This document shows, piece after piece, positions 1-6,555 of a DNA stretch of 18,041 nucleotides. Origin of the DNA: Rhodobacteraceae bacterium UBA2553 (lineage in GTDB: Bacteria; Pseudomonadota; Alphaproteobacteria; Rhodobacterales; Rhodobacteraceae); assembly GCA_002340515.1 (NCBI GenBank), contig DDMF01000110.1, forward strand, positions 1 through 18,041. The letters are read 5' to 3'. Each line of letters begins with the position of its first letter. Positions within the stretch are counted from its first letter, which is position 1. Below the pieces are notes generated by a model. The model was not told where the DNA came from. It did not search any database and saw nothing but the letters and a program-made list of their open reading frames with translations. Both the position numbers and the translations under genes were made by a program.

Positions 1-1
1 C

Positions 2-1594
2 AAACAAGGGGCGGTTCAAACCGGTTACATGCGGTGCCCACGGTGTGAGCATGCTGAGCCGGCACCAAAGAGTTACTTCGGGTTCTCGCCTATCGTTTCG
101 AAGCATCGTGATCCTCGCAACGGAGATCCTTGTCCGGTTGAAGAGCTCAAAGGCTCGACTGATCTCGCACATACCTATTCGACTGACATTCGACTGATAC
201 GCATTCGAGTGCCAATCGAAGCCCCTGAGTCAGTTTCCGATGAGCATGCATGGCAAGAAGATGTGCTGCGCGGAGCCGCAGAGGCAATACGGCTCGCCGC
301 AGCAGACATGCTCGGGACGGATCCCAGAGATCTAAGAGCAACATTTGAGCTGGCACCTTCTGAAGGGTTTGACATCATTCTGGCTGACGCAACACCAGGT
401 GGAGCTGGCTACGCCCGCAGGCTGCTTGAAGAAAGCCGGTTCTCCGCTCGAAAGCTATTCCTCGAAGCTCTGAACAAGCTTGATTGTGAAAAAAACTGTC
501 AAACGACCTGCATCCACTGCCTGAATGATTACTCCAATCAGATTTGGTGGGATCGAATGGATCGAAACATCTCGCGTGCTTGGCTAGAGCGAGTTGTCTC
601 GAGATCAATCGCACGACCGAAGCATGTCCCGCAGGATGCGATCCCCTGTCTCGCTCCCCTTGGAATGGCACTTGGACCAAGCCTGAAGGGCCACAAGCAA
701 GTTATTGCGGTCGGGTCTGGTATATGGGGGGCGAATGACCCTGAAACTGCTCTTGGTAGTGTTCGAGCTCTACGTGATTGGCTCGAAGATGATCGCGACC
801 GTAAGATATGGCTGGTTGTTCCTGTGGGCGATGATGGAAGCTCGACGGGCACAGATCGCCAGATAGCCGAAATGCTTCGACCATCAGAAGATGCGGGTCG
901 CCTCACGTTCGTTAGACTACCAGCTGAGAAGCTAAAATCAGCACCTCGGTTGACTATGTTCGGTGGGATCGCAAATGAAGAGCTCTATGACGATGAACCC
1001 AAACGCGATCTTCTGTCAGGGTTAGGCTTTGGTGTCTGTTTTAGGCGCCATGGCATGGAAAACTTAGCGACCTTGTGGATCGCACAACACGTTCAAGAAG
1101 TGCTGAAAGCCCCGAAATCAGACGTGTTCGCGAAGCTTCTTGATCGCCTCGTCGTCCATCGGTTCCAGTCAGGCAGACCTCGCGAAGTTTCTAAAGTTTT
1201 CCAAGAACTGAACGGGAAGACAATTGATCTCGAAATCCAAGACCCATGGATCTCCGCGCAAAATCGGAACCGCGAAAAGCTGTCCGACTTTTTGCAGGCT
1301 CTTCGTCAAGCCGGCGTTACGATTCAGAACCTTAGGCTGACATGGAATCCGCGGAACGGCCAGGATACACCACAAACCCAAAGTGAAGGGTTACGTTCCG
1401 CTTCTTCAGCACACGTTTTGAGCAAAATCGAGTTTCAGCCGTGGGAACCCTCCCGTGGCCAGCACTTCCACGACCGGATCGTTCACATTCGGCCAATAGA
1501 CGCAGGAAGCACCTGGCGCGTTGACGTCACCTCGGGGATCGACAATTTGATGTCCTACCAAAAGGAGTGCAGCCTGTTCATAGAAAAGATGTAG
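2..1594 (+). CDS. C-terminal part of a DUF1998-containing, probably helicase-associated protein with a MIT_C-like tail (5' truncated)
   Basis: The reading frame is open to the left edge and the residues before the first ATG (base 29) continue a zinc-ribbon (QTGYMRCPRC), so this is the end of a longer protein, not a 521-residue one. Numbering from that ATG: C3 and C6, then C35, then the DUF1998 signature ADATPGGAGYARRL at 119-132 and a cysteine cluster C153, C157, C161, C164 followed by WWDRMDR at 173-179. DUF1998 is known from helicases and partner proteins of anti-phage or DNA-modification islands such as DISARM DrmB and DpdJ, where it probably binds zinc. Residues 205-395 are unassigned. 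Residues 398-516 resemble the MIT_C phospholipase D-like domain: an LEIQDPWI strand, HFHDRIV at 479-485 and VDVTSGIDNLM near 498-508. ATA isoleucine and CGA/AGA arginine codons recur, unlike the downstream core genes. The helicase part is inferred, since it would lie outside the window. The exact system cannot be named from this fragment. Confidence 0.8.
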   Translation, partial: KQGAVQTGYMRCPRCEHAEPAPKSYFGFSPIVSKHRDPRNGDPCPVEELKGSTDLAHTYSTDIRLIRIRVPIEAPESVSDEHAWQEDVLRGAAEAIRLAAADMLGTDPRDLRATFELAPSEGFDIILADATPGGAGYARRLLEESRFSARKLFLEALNKLDCEKNCQTTCIHCLNDYSNQIWWDRMDRNISRAWLERVVSRSIARPKHVPQDAIPCLAPLGMALGPSLKGHKQVIAVGSGIWGANDPETALGSVRALRDWLEDDRDRKIWLVVPVGDDGSSTGTDRQIAEMLRPSEDAGRLTFVRLPAEKLKSAPRLTMFGGIANEELYDDEPKRDLLSGLGFGVCFRRHGMENLATLWIAQHVQEVLKAPKSDVFAKLLDRLVVHRFQSGRPREVSKVFQELNGKTIDLEIQDPWISAQNRNREKLSDFLQALRQAGVTIQNLRLTWNPRNGQDTPQTQSEGLRSASSAHVLSKIEFQPWEPSRGQHFHDRIVHIRPIDAGSTWRVDVTSGIDNLMSYQKECSLFIEKM

Positions 1595-1979
1595 CAAGCA
1601 ATCCCACACGTTTTTTTGTTGTTGGTCCCAAAATTACGACATCCTCCAAGTCCTGCCCCCCAGCCAGTGATTGACCATGTTATAGCGGATTGCACCGGAC
1701 TCCACTTTGTGGCACTAATGATGGCACATGCGGAGTCATCGCCGCAGTCGGTTGCGAAATTTAGTAAGAAATCAAAGGGCTCTGGGGCAAGGTTTACGTC
1801 CCTACCGCCGGAGCCAATTTTAGATAATTTCAGTATCTTCTGCTATGCAGATATTGTGAAATCCGTTCAGCTCAAATCTCTGCCATAAATTTGCCTCAAT
1901 TTACCCACCTTTGCGTCGCAATTCGCCCATATCGTTAACAGATCATGAACATATGGCCTGGGGACAGAAAGAGGCAGAT
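1595..1979. other. Gene-poor junction between the left-edge accessory gene and the core chromosome
   Basis: About 385 bases with no convincing gene. A 90-codon frame at 1616-1888 has no ribosome binding site and low-complexity content, so I do not call it. A T-run at 1610-1616 follows the DUF1998 stop, but no stem precedes it. Two weak inverted repeats are visible: GACTCC at 1698-1703 with GGAGTC at 1732-1737, which encloses a direct repeat of TGGCAC, and GGCTC at 1778-1782 with GAGCC at 1811-1815. No tRNA, integrase or duplicated attachment sequence could be seen. The change of codon style across it suggests an island edge, which is inference. Confidence 0.5.
1968..1974 (+). promoter_or_regulatory. 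Ribosome binding site of the 49-codon ORF
   Basis: AAAGAGG lies five bases upstream of the ATG at 1980. It is the main reason for calling the small ORF and for choosing 1980 rather than 1911 as its start. Confidence 0.45.
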
Positions 1980-2129
1980 ATGACAACGAACAAAAAACCA
2001 TCTCCCGATGAAACAGTTCCACATCGCCGGTTTCATAAATCTGAGCCCACCCCGTCGCCCAAGCGCGATGTCAAAGACGATGCCCTCAGTGACCAGCCAT
2101 ATCTCTTTTCAGATTGGGCGAGCATCTGA
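1980..2129 (+). CDS. Small hypothetical protein, 49 residues
   Basis: The frame begins MTTNKKPSPDETVPH and ends SDQPYLFSDWASI. The start is chosen because AAAGAGG at 1968-1974 sits five bases before the ATG, a good Shine-Dalgarno sequence. A longer frame from 1911 lacks one. The product is hydrophilic and rich in Pro, Lys and Asp, with no signal peptide or membrane segment, and looks disordered except for a short aromatic C-terminus (YLFSDW). It ends 35 bases before the TfoX-like gene on the same strand, so the two may be co-transcribed. I do not recognise a family. The frame could be spurious: its length is short enough to arise by chance, and only the ribosome binding site and reasonable codon choice support it. 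Confidence 0.45.
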   Translation: MTTNKKPSPDETVPHRRFHKSEPTPSPKRDVKDDALSDQPYLFSDWASI

Positions 2130-2164
2130 CTTTCCGTCTCAGGGCGCGCAGGTTATGATGGGGT

Positions 2165-2527
2165 ATGCCAAAAACAGCCATATCGCAAATACCGGATAAT
2201 CCCGTCTCCAGCATTCGAAATCTCGGACCGGCCTCCGATGTAAGCTTTGCGCGCGCTGGTATTCACACCGCTGAGAAGCTGAGAGATCTTGGGCCTGATG
2301 CAGCCTATGAACGGCTTCTTTTGACCGGCAGCAAACCCCATTTCATTGGCTATTACGCCATGGTGATGGGTTTGCAAGGACGCCCTTGGAACGATTGCAA
2401 AGGCAATGAGAAAGAAGCGTTGCGTCTTCGCTTTGACACCATCAAGGCAAAAATAGCGCCTAAGGCCGAAGCATCAGATCCATTGGCAAAGATCTTTAAT
2501 GAAATTGGGATTTTACCACAGCGTTAA
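2165..2527 (+). CDS. TfoX/Sxy C-terminal-domain protein
   Basis: A 120-residue protein. Its core, from SIRNLGPASD to about LRLRFD, matches the TfoX C-terminal domain, a helix-hairpin-helix-like fold: a leading 'NLG' followed by 'FARAGIHTAEKLRDLG' and 'HFIGYYAMVMGLQGRPWND'. In gammaproteobacteria full-length TfoX/Sxy is a competence regulator with an N-terminal domain before this one. Here the N-terminal domain is absent, a stand-alone arrangement, so a competence role should not be assumed. The ATG at 2165 is preceded by GATGGGG, a modest ribosome binding site, and no other in-frame start is near. The stop TAA overlaps the stop of the convergent SDR gene in the palindrome TTAA at 2524-2527. 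A role in DNA binding is possible from the fold but unproven. Confidence 0.8.
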   Translation: MPKTAISQIPDNPVSSIRNLGPASDVSFARAGIHTAEKLRDLGPDAAYERLLLTGSKPHFIGYYAMVMGLQGRPWNDCKGNEKEALRLRFDTIKAKIAPKAEASDPLAKIFNEIGILPQR

Positions 2528-3276
2528 TCGCCGTCACGTAATGCAGGCAGGCCAACCCCGGTGCTTTCAAACCCGCCGTCTGCCGCGATCACCTGCCCCG
2601 TCACATAGCTGGCTTTGTCGGAACACAGGAATGTAATCACATTCGCAAGTTCTTCTTCGGATCCATACCGATTTAATGGAATCGCATCGTGATAAGACGC
2701 GATGATTTCCGGGCTGTGAACCGCCATCGCCAATTTCGTGCGCACGGGACCTGGACAAACACAATTTGCACGCACGCCATATTCGCCCAGCTCGGCCGCC
2801 TGTTGTTTGGTCAATTGGATAACCGCGGCTTTGGACGTGCCGTAGGCCACCCGTAAGGTTGACGCCCGTAGACCAGAGATTGAAGCGATGTTTACAATCA
2901 CTCCTTTAGCCTTATTCAACTCCGCCATCGCAGCACGTGTACACAAGAAAATGCCGTCCAAATTGGTGTCCATCACCCGACGCCACATCGCAAAGTCGCA
3001 ATCCTCTATCGGCCCGAACTCTGCGACGCCCGCGTTGTTGACCAGCGCATCGATCTGACCATAGGCGCCCAAAACCTCTGCAACCATTCGGTCAACTTGA
3101 TCTGGCCGTGACACATCCGCCAAGATCCGCAAACCGCCGGTCTCTACAACCGCAGCATCCAGCGCCACTTCGTCGCGATCCACCATCGCAACCCGCCACC
3201 CATCTGCGAGAAACTGTTTGGCCGTCGCCATACCGATACCACGGGCCGCCCCTGTTACAATTGCCACTTTTTGCAT
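2524..3276 (-). CDS. SDR family NAD(P)-dependent oxidoreductase
   Basis: A 250-residue classical short-chain dehydrogenase/reductase. Visible motifs are the cofactor-binding TGAARGIG at 8-15, D33 after the second strand (usually favouring NAD(H)), NNAG at 80-83, and the catalytic set N105, S132, Y145 and K149 (YGTSK). The C-terminal YVTGQVIAADGG is typical of the family. The length is standard. The ATG at 3276 follows GGGGAG at good spacing, which supports this start. It has its own upstream region, between its start and the ndk terminator. It converges with the TfoX-like gene, and both stops use the same TTAA. The substrate cannot be told from sequence. Families with this architecture include sugar, polyol and 3-oxoacyl reductases. 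Confidence 0.9.
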   Translation of the reverse strand: MQKVAIVTGAARGIGMATAKQFLADGWRVAMVDRDEVALDAAVVETGGLRILADVSRPDQVDRMVAEVLGAYGQIDALVNNAGVAEFGPIEDCDFAMWRRVMDTNLDGIFLCTRAAMAELNKAKGVIVNIASISGLRASTLRVAYGTSKAAVIQLTKQQAAELGEYGVRANCVCPGPVRTKLAMAVHSPEIIASYHDAIPLNRYGSEEELANVITFLCSDKASYVTGQVIAADGGFESTGVGLPALRDGD

Positions 3277-3349
3277 GAAAATCTCCCCTTTTCAAAACGC
3301 TACACTGCGACACGGCTTGTGCAACAATTTAGAAAAGTGACCGTACGGC

Positions 3350-3379
3350 AAAAAAAAAGCCCGCCCCCATCGGGGCCGG
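3350..3379 (-). terminator. Intrinsic terminator of ndk
   Basis: Read on the minus strand, downstream of the ndk stop, a GC-rich hairpin (CCGGCCCC, loop GATG, GGGGCGGG with one mismatch) is followed by nine consecutive T residues. This is a classic Rho-independent terminator. It would end ndk transcription before the SDR gene, implying that the SDR gene has its own promoter. Confidence 0.85.
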
Positions 3380-3413
3380 ACCATTTTCATGTCTTCAAAG
3401 AAACTGTGGCGGC

Positions 3414-3836
3414 TTAGCCGACCAGTTCAAGACCTGAGAAGAAGAAGGCAATCTCTTCTGCTGCGGTTTCAGGTGCGTCGGAACCGTGAACCGAGTTTTC
3501 GCCGATCGACAGGGCGAATTCTTTACGGATTGTGCCTTCTGCTGCGTCTGCTGGGTTGGTAGCACCCATAACTTCGCGGTTTTTCGCAATGGCGTCTTCG
3601 CCTTCAAGAACCTGAACAACAATCGGCTCAGAGATCATGAATTCACACAGTTCGCCAAAGAAAGGACGCTCAGCGTGAACGCCGTAGAACTGTTGAGCTT
3701 GCGCCAAAGTCAGTTGAATGCGCTTGGAGGCAACGATGCGCAGGCCAGCTTCTTCAAACTTCGCAGCAATTTTGCCGGTCAGGTTGCGTTTGGTGGCATC
3801 TGGTTTGATGATCGAGAAAGTGCGTTGAACGGCCAT
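3414..3836 (-). CDS. ndk: Nucleoside diphosphate kinase
   Basis: A 140-residue cytoplasmic enzyme that transfers the gamma phosphate of ATP to NDPs through a phosphohistidine. The protein begins MAVQRTFSIIKPDATKR. Family residues present are K11, Y51, R104, N114 and the active-site H117 in NSVHGSDAPETA. The length equals the usual bacterial size. The start at 3836 is preferred over an in-frame ATG at 3848 because homologues begin at this point and GGGG lies six bases upstream. The gene is monocistronic, with a strong terminator 35-65 bases past its stop, and diverges from the ABC-F gene. Confidence 0.97.
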   Translation of the reverse strand: MAVQRTFSIIKPDATKRNLTGKIAAKFEEAGLRIVASKRIQLTLAQAQQFYGVHAERPFFGELCEFMISEPIVVQVLEGEDAIAKNREVMGATNPADAAEGTIRKEFALSIGENSVHGSDAPETAAEEIAFFFSGLELVG

Positions 3837-3994
3837 GTCGGTCCCCATTTAAGTCTATGCCGGACAGGATGATCCCACCGGCCAAGTCGTTTCAGTGTCA
3901 TTTGTCGCCCCCGTAACATGGCCCCAGAAACAAGGCAAGGCGCGTTTGAAAAGCAGTGATTGACGCCCCCGCTTCACTCAGGCACATGAGGGGC
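3837..3994. promoter_or_regulatory. Divergent intergenic region of ndk and the ABC-F gene
   Basis: About 158 bases separate the two divergent starts, so promoters for both genes should lie here. I could not find a convincing paired -35/-10 on either strand, so no hexamers are assigned. Confidence 0.4.
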
Positions 3995-5848
3995 ATGCTT
4001 AAGATCTCCAACATCTCCTACGCCGTCGAAGGCCGTCCCCTTTTTGAAGGGGCCAGCGCGACCATTCCAACCGGGCACAAAGTGGGTCTTATCGGGCGCA
4101 ATGGCGCGGGTAAAACCACGTTGTTCAAGCTGATCCGCGGCGAGCTGGTGCTTGAAGGCGGGTCCATCACCCTGCCCGACCGCGCGCGTATCGGAGGTGT
4201 GGCCCAAGAGGTGCCAAGTAACGAAGTGTCATTGATCGACACCGTGCTTGCGGCGGACAAAGAGCGTGCCGCCTTGATGGCTGAGGCGGAAACCGCAACA
4301 GACCCAAACCGTATTGCCGAAGTGCAAACCCGCCTGACGGATATTGATGCCTGGAGTGCGGAATCGCGCGCGGCCTCAATCCTCAAGGGGCTTGGATTTG
4401 ATCAGCCTGAGCAATTGATGCCCTGCTCTGCCTTTTCTGGTGGTTGGCGCATGCGTGTGGCGTTGGCGGCCGTTTTGTTTTCGCAACCTGACTATTTGCT
4501 GCTGGATGAGCCGACCAACTATCTCGACCTTGAAGGGGCGCTGTGGCTTGAAAACTACCTGGTGAAATATCCGCACACTGTGTTGATTATCTCGCACGAC
4601 CGCGAACTTTTGAACCGTTCTGTTGGTGCCATCCTGCATTTGGATGAACGCAAGCTGACCTATTACACCGGTCCTTACGATCAATTTGTCCTGCAACGTG
4701 CCGCCAAACGCGCGGTTCAGGCCGCAGCCGCCAAGAAACAAGATCTGCAGCGCGCGCATTTGCAAAGCTTTGTTGATCGCTTCAAGGCTAAGGCCAGTAA
4801 GGCTAAGCAGGCCCAAAGCCGCGTGAAAATGCTAGAAAAAATGACCCCCATCACGGCGCCAGAAGACGCCGCGCGTGTGGTGTTCACCTTCCCAACACCA
4901 GAAGAGCTTTCCCCGCCGATCATTGCCACAGAAGCCGCATCAGTTGGGTACGGCGAAACGATTGTTCTGAAAGACCTCAACCTGCGCATTGACCAGGATG
5001 ACCGCATTGCACTTCTTGGCAAAAACGGTCAGGGCAAATCGACGCTGGCAAAACTCCTGTCAGGCCGGTTGGAAAAGAAAAACGGCAAATTCATCACCTC
5101 GAGCAAATTGCGCATCGGTTTTTTCGCACAACATCAGGTGGATGAGCTCTATGTTGATGAAACGCCGATCCAGCACCTGACACGTCTGCGTGGCCACGAA
5201 GGCCAAGCCCGCATTCGCGCGCGCCTTGCCAGTTTTGGATTAGGGGCGGCTCAAGCCGATACAGAAGTGGGACGCCTGTCCGGCGGGCAAAAGGCACGCT
5301 TGTCTTTGCTTTTGGCCACCATCGACGCCCCACATTTGCTGATCCTCGATGAGCCAACGAACCATCTGGACATCGAAAGCCGTGAGGCATTGGTAGAGGC
5401 TTTAACCGCCTATAGTGGTGCGGTGATTTTGGTCAGCCACGACATGCATTTGCTCAGCCTTGTGGCGGATCGTCTGTGGCTGGTCAAGGATGGGAGTGTG
5501 GCCCCCTATGACGATGATTTGCAATCCTACCGCTCGATGCTTTTGGAGCGCGACAAGCCCGCGGGCAAGCAAAAAGCCAAAGCCAAAGCACCTGTAAAAC
5601 GCGCCTCGCGTGATGATATTCTGGCACTGCGGGCAGAAGCACGAAAATGCGAGGCACGTGTTGAAAAGCTGAATGACATGAGTGAGAAGCTTGCCAAAAA
5701 GCTCGCGGATCCGGCACTTTACGAAGAAGAGCGGTTGGATGAAATGGCCGTTTGGCAGAAAAAATACAGCGAGGTCATGGATGCCATGGACCGCGCAGAA
5801 GAGCTTTGGATGAAGGCACAGGAAAAGCTTGAGAAGGCTTCCGCGTAA
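3995..5848 (+). CDS. ABC-F family ATP-binding protein (translation-factor type)
   Basis: A 617-residue soluble protein with two ABC cassettes and no membrane segments. The first cassette has Walker A GRNGAGKT at 34-41, signature FSGGW at 147-151, Walker B LLLDEP at 168-173 and switch SHD at 200-202. A charged linker (about 230-290) follows. The second cassette has GKNGQGKST at 342-350, LSGGQ at 428-432, LILDEP at 449-454 and SHD at 481-483. A Lys/Glu-rich C-terminal coiled coil spans about 520-617. ABC-F proteins act on the ribosome and in some cases on DNA transposition (Uup). The arrangement is closest to Uup/YheS-like members, but no subgroup is claimed. The start at 3995 (MLKISNISYA) matches the family N-terminus and has GAGGGG just upstream at tight spacing. 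In-frame ATGs at 3956 and 3986 are alternatives. The stop overlaps the start of the MarC gene. Confidence 0.93.
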   Translation: MLKISNISYAVEGRPLFEGASATIPTGHKVGLIGRNGAGKTTLFKLIRGELVLEGGSITLPDRARIGGVAQEVPSNEVSLIDTVLAADKERAALMAEAETATDPNRIAEVQTRLTDIDAWSAESRAASILKGLGFDQPEQLMPCSAFSGGWRMRVALAAVLFSQPDYLLLDEPTNYLDLEGALWLENYLVKYPHTVLIISHDRELLNRSVGAILHLDERKLTYYTGPYDQFVLQRAAKRAVQAAAAKKQDLQRAHLQSFVDRFKAKASKAKQAQSRVKMLEKMTPITAPEDAARVVFTFPTPEELSPPIIATEAASVGYGETIVLKDLNLRIDQDDRIALLGKNGQGKSTLAKLLSGRLEKKNGKFITSSKLRIGFFAQHQVDELYVDETPIQHLTRLRGHEGQARIRARLASFGLGAAQADTEVGRLSGGQKARLSLLLATIDAPHLLILDEPTNHLDIESREALVEALTAYSGAVILVSHDMHLLSLVADRLWLVKDGSVAPYDDDLQSYRSMLLERDKPAGKQKAKAKAPVKRASRDDILALRAEARKCEARVEKLNDMSEKLAKKLADPALYEEERLDEMAVWQKKYSEVMDAMDRAEELWMKAQEKLEKASA

Positions 5849-6474
5849 TGTTTGAGCTGCAATATTTCGTTCCCGCCTTTGCGACATTGTTTGTGGTGAT
5901 GGATCCCATCGGGTTAACGCCGCTTTTTTTGGCGCTGACACAGGGAATGAATGCCCAGCAACGTCGCACGATTGCGTTGCGGGCTGCGTTTGTTGCAGGT
6001 GGGTTGCTCACGCTTTTTGCAGTCTTTGGTGAAAATGTTCTCGGGTTCTTGGGTATTTCAATGGCGGCGTTTCGAATTTCGGGCGGCATCCTGTTGCTGC
6101 TGACAGCATTAGACATGCTGTTTGAGCGGCGTACAAAGCGGCGCAAAGATCAGACCGAAACCACAGTTGATGCCGACGAAGACCCCTCTGTTTTCCCGTT
6201 GGCCATGCCTTTGATGGCTGGTCCCGGCGCGATTGCCACGATCATTTTGCTTTCGAGCCAAGGGGATGGATATTCGGGCACGATGTTGGCGCTGCTGGTG
6301 ATGTTCACCGTGCTTCTGATCACGTTGGCCTTGTTCTTGGCCGCAAATCTTTTTGAGCGGTATTTGAAAGAAACCGTGATTACAGTGCTGACTCGTGTGC
6401 TGGGGATGTTGCTGGCCGCTCTTGCGGTACAATTTGTGTTGGATGGCCTAAAGGATTTCGGAGTGGTTGGCTAA
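5848..6474 (+). CDS. MarC family integral membrane protein
   Basis: A 208-residue, very hydrophobic inner-membrane protein with about six membrane-spanning segments. Family hallmarks are the N-terminal VVMDPIGLTPLF and the mid-protein FPLAMPLMAGPGAIATII. A charged loop between the two halves (about residues 92-112, RRTKRRKDQTE) probably faces the cytoplasm. MarC proteins (UPF0056) were once linked to multiple antibiotic resistance, but that link was not upheld and the function remains unknown. The ATG overlaps the last base of the ABC-F stop (TAATG), which implies translational coupling with that gene. Confidence 0.92.
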   Translation: MFELQYFVPAFATLFVVMDPIGLTPLFLALTQGMNAQQRRTIALRAAFVAGGLLTLFAVFGENVLGFLGISMAAFRISGGILLLLTALDMLFERRTKRRKDQTETTVDADEDPSVFPLAMPLMAGPGAIATIILLSSQGDGYSGTMLALLVMFTVLLITLALFLAANLFERYLKETVITVLTRVLGMLLAALAVQFVLDGLKDFGVVG

Positions 6475-6545
6475 CGCGTCACCTTGATCCAATCTCTGTC
6501 GTCCGCCCCATGACTTTCTTATTTGACGTCCTATATATTAATGGC

Positions 6546-6550
6546 GGAGG
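6546..6550 (+). promoter_or_regulatory. Ribosome binding site fixing the start of the aspartic protease gene
   Basis: GGAGG lies five bases before the ATG at 6556. This decides between three in-frame ATGs (6523, 6541, 6556). The two earlier ones have no comparable site, and 6541 would place this motif inside the coding region. Confidence 0.8.
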
Positions 6551-6555
6551 ATATT

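Noticed and set aside
1776..1816. A stretch ending in CCGGAGCCA that looks like the 3' end of a tRNA or tmRNA, as would be expected at an island attachment site.
   Set aside because: The T-arm does not pair, the TTC loop is missing and no matching upstream tRNA half can be found.
1616..1888. A 90-codon plus-strand frame in the gene-poor junction.
   Set aside because: It has no ribosome binding site, follows a T-run and has no recognisable motif. It may be a chance frame.
5402..5941. A 179-codon minus-strand frame across the end of the ABC-F gene and the start of the MarC gene.
   Set aside because: It is antisense to two clear genes, has no family resemblance and crosses their boundary; it is a shadow frame.
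6510..6539. A possible promoter (ATGACT then TATATT, 18-base spacer) before the aspartic protease gene.
   Set aside because: The -35 is weak and transcription would start almost at the ribosome binding site; the AT-rich stretch may be coincidental.
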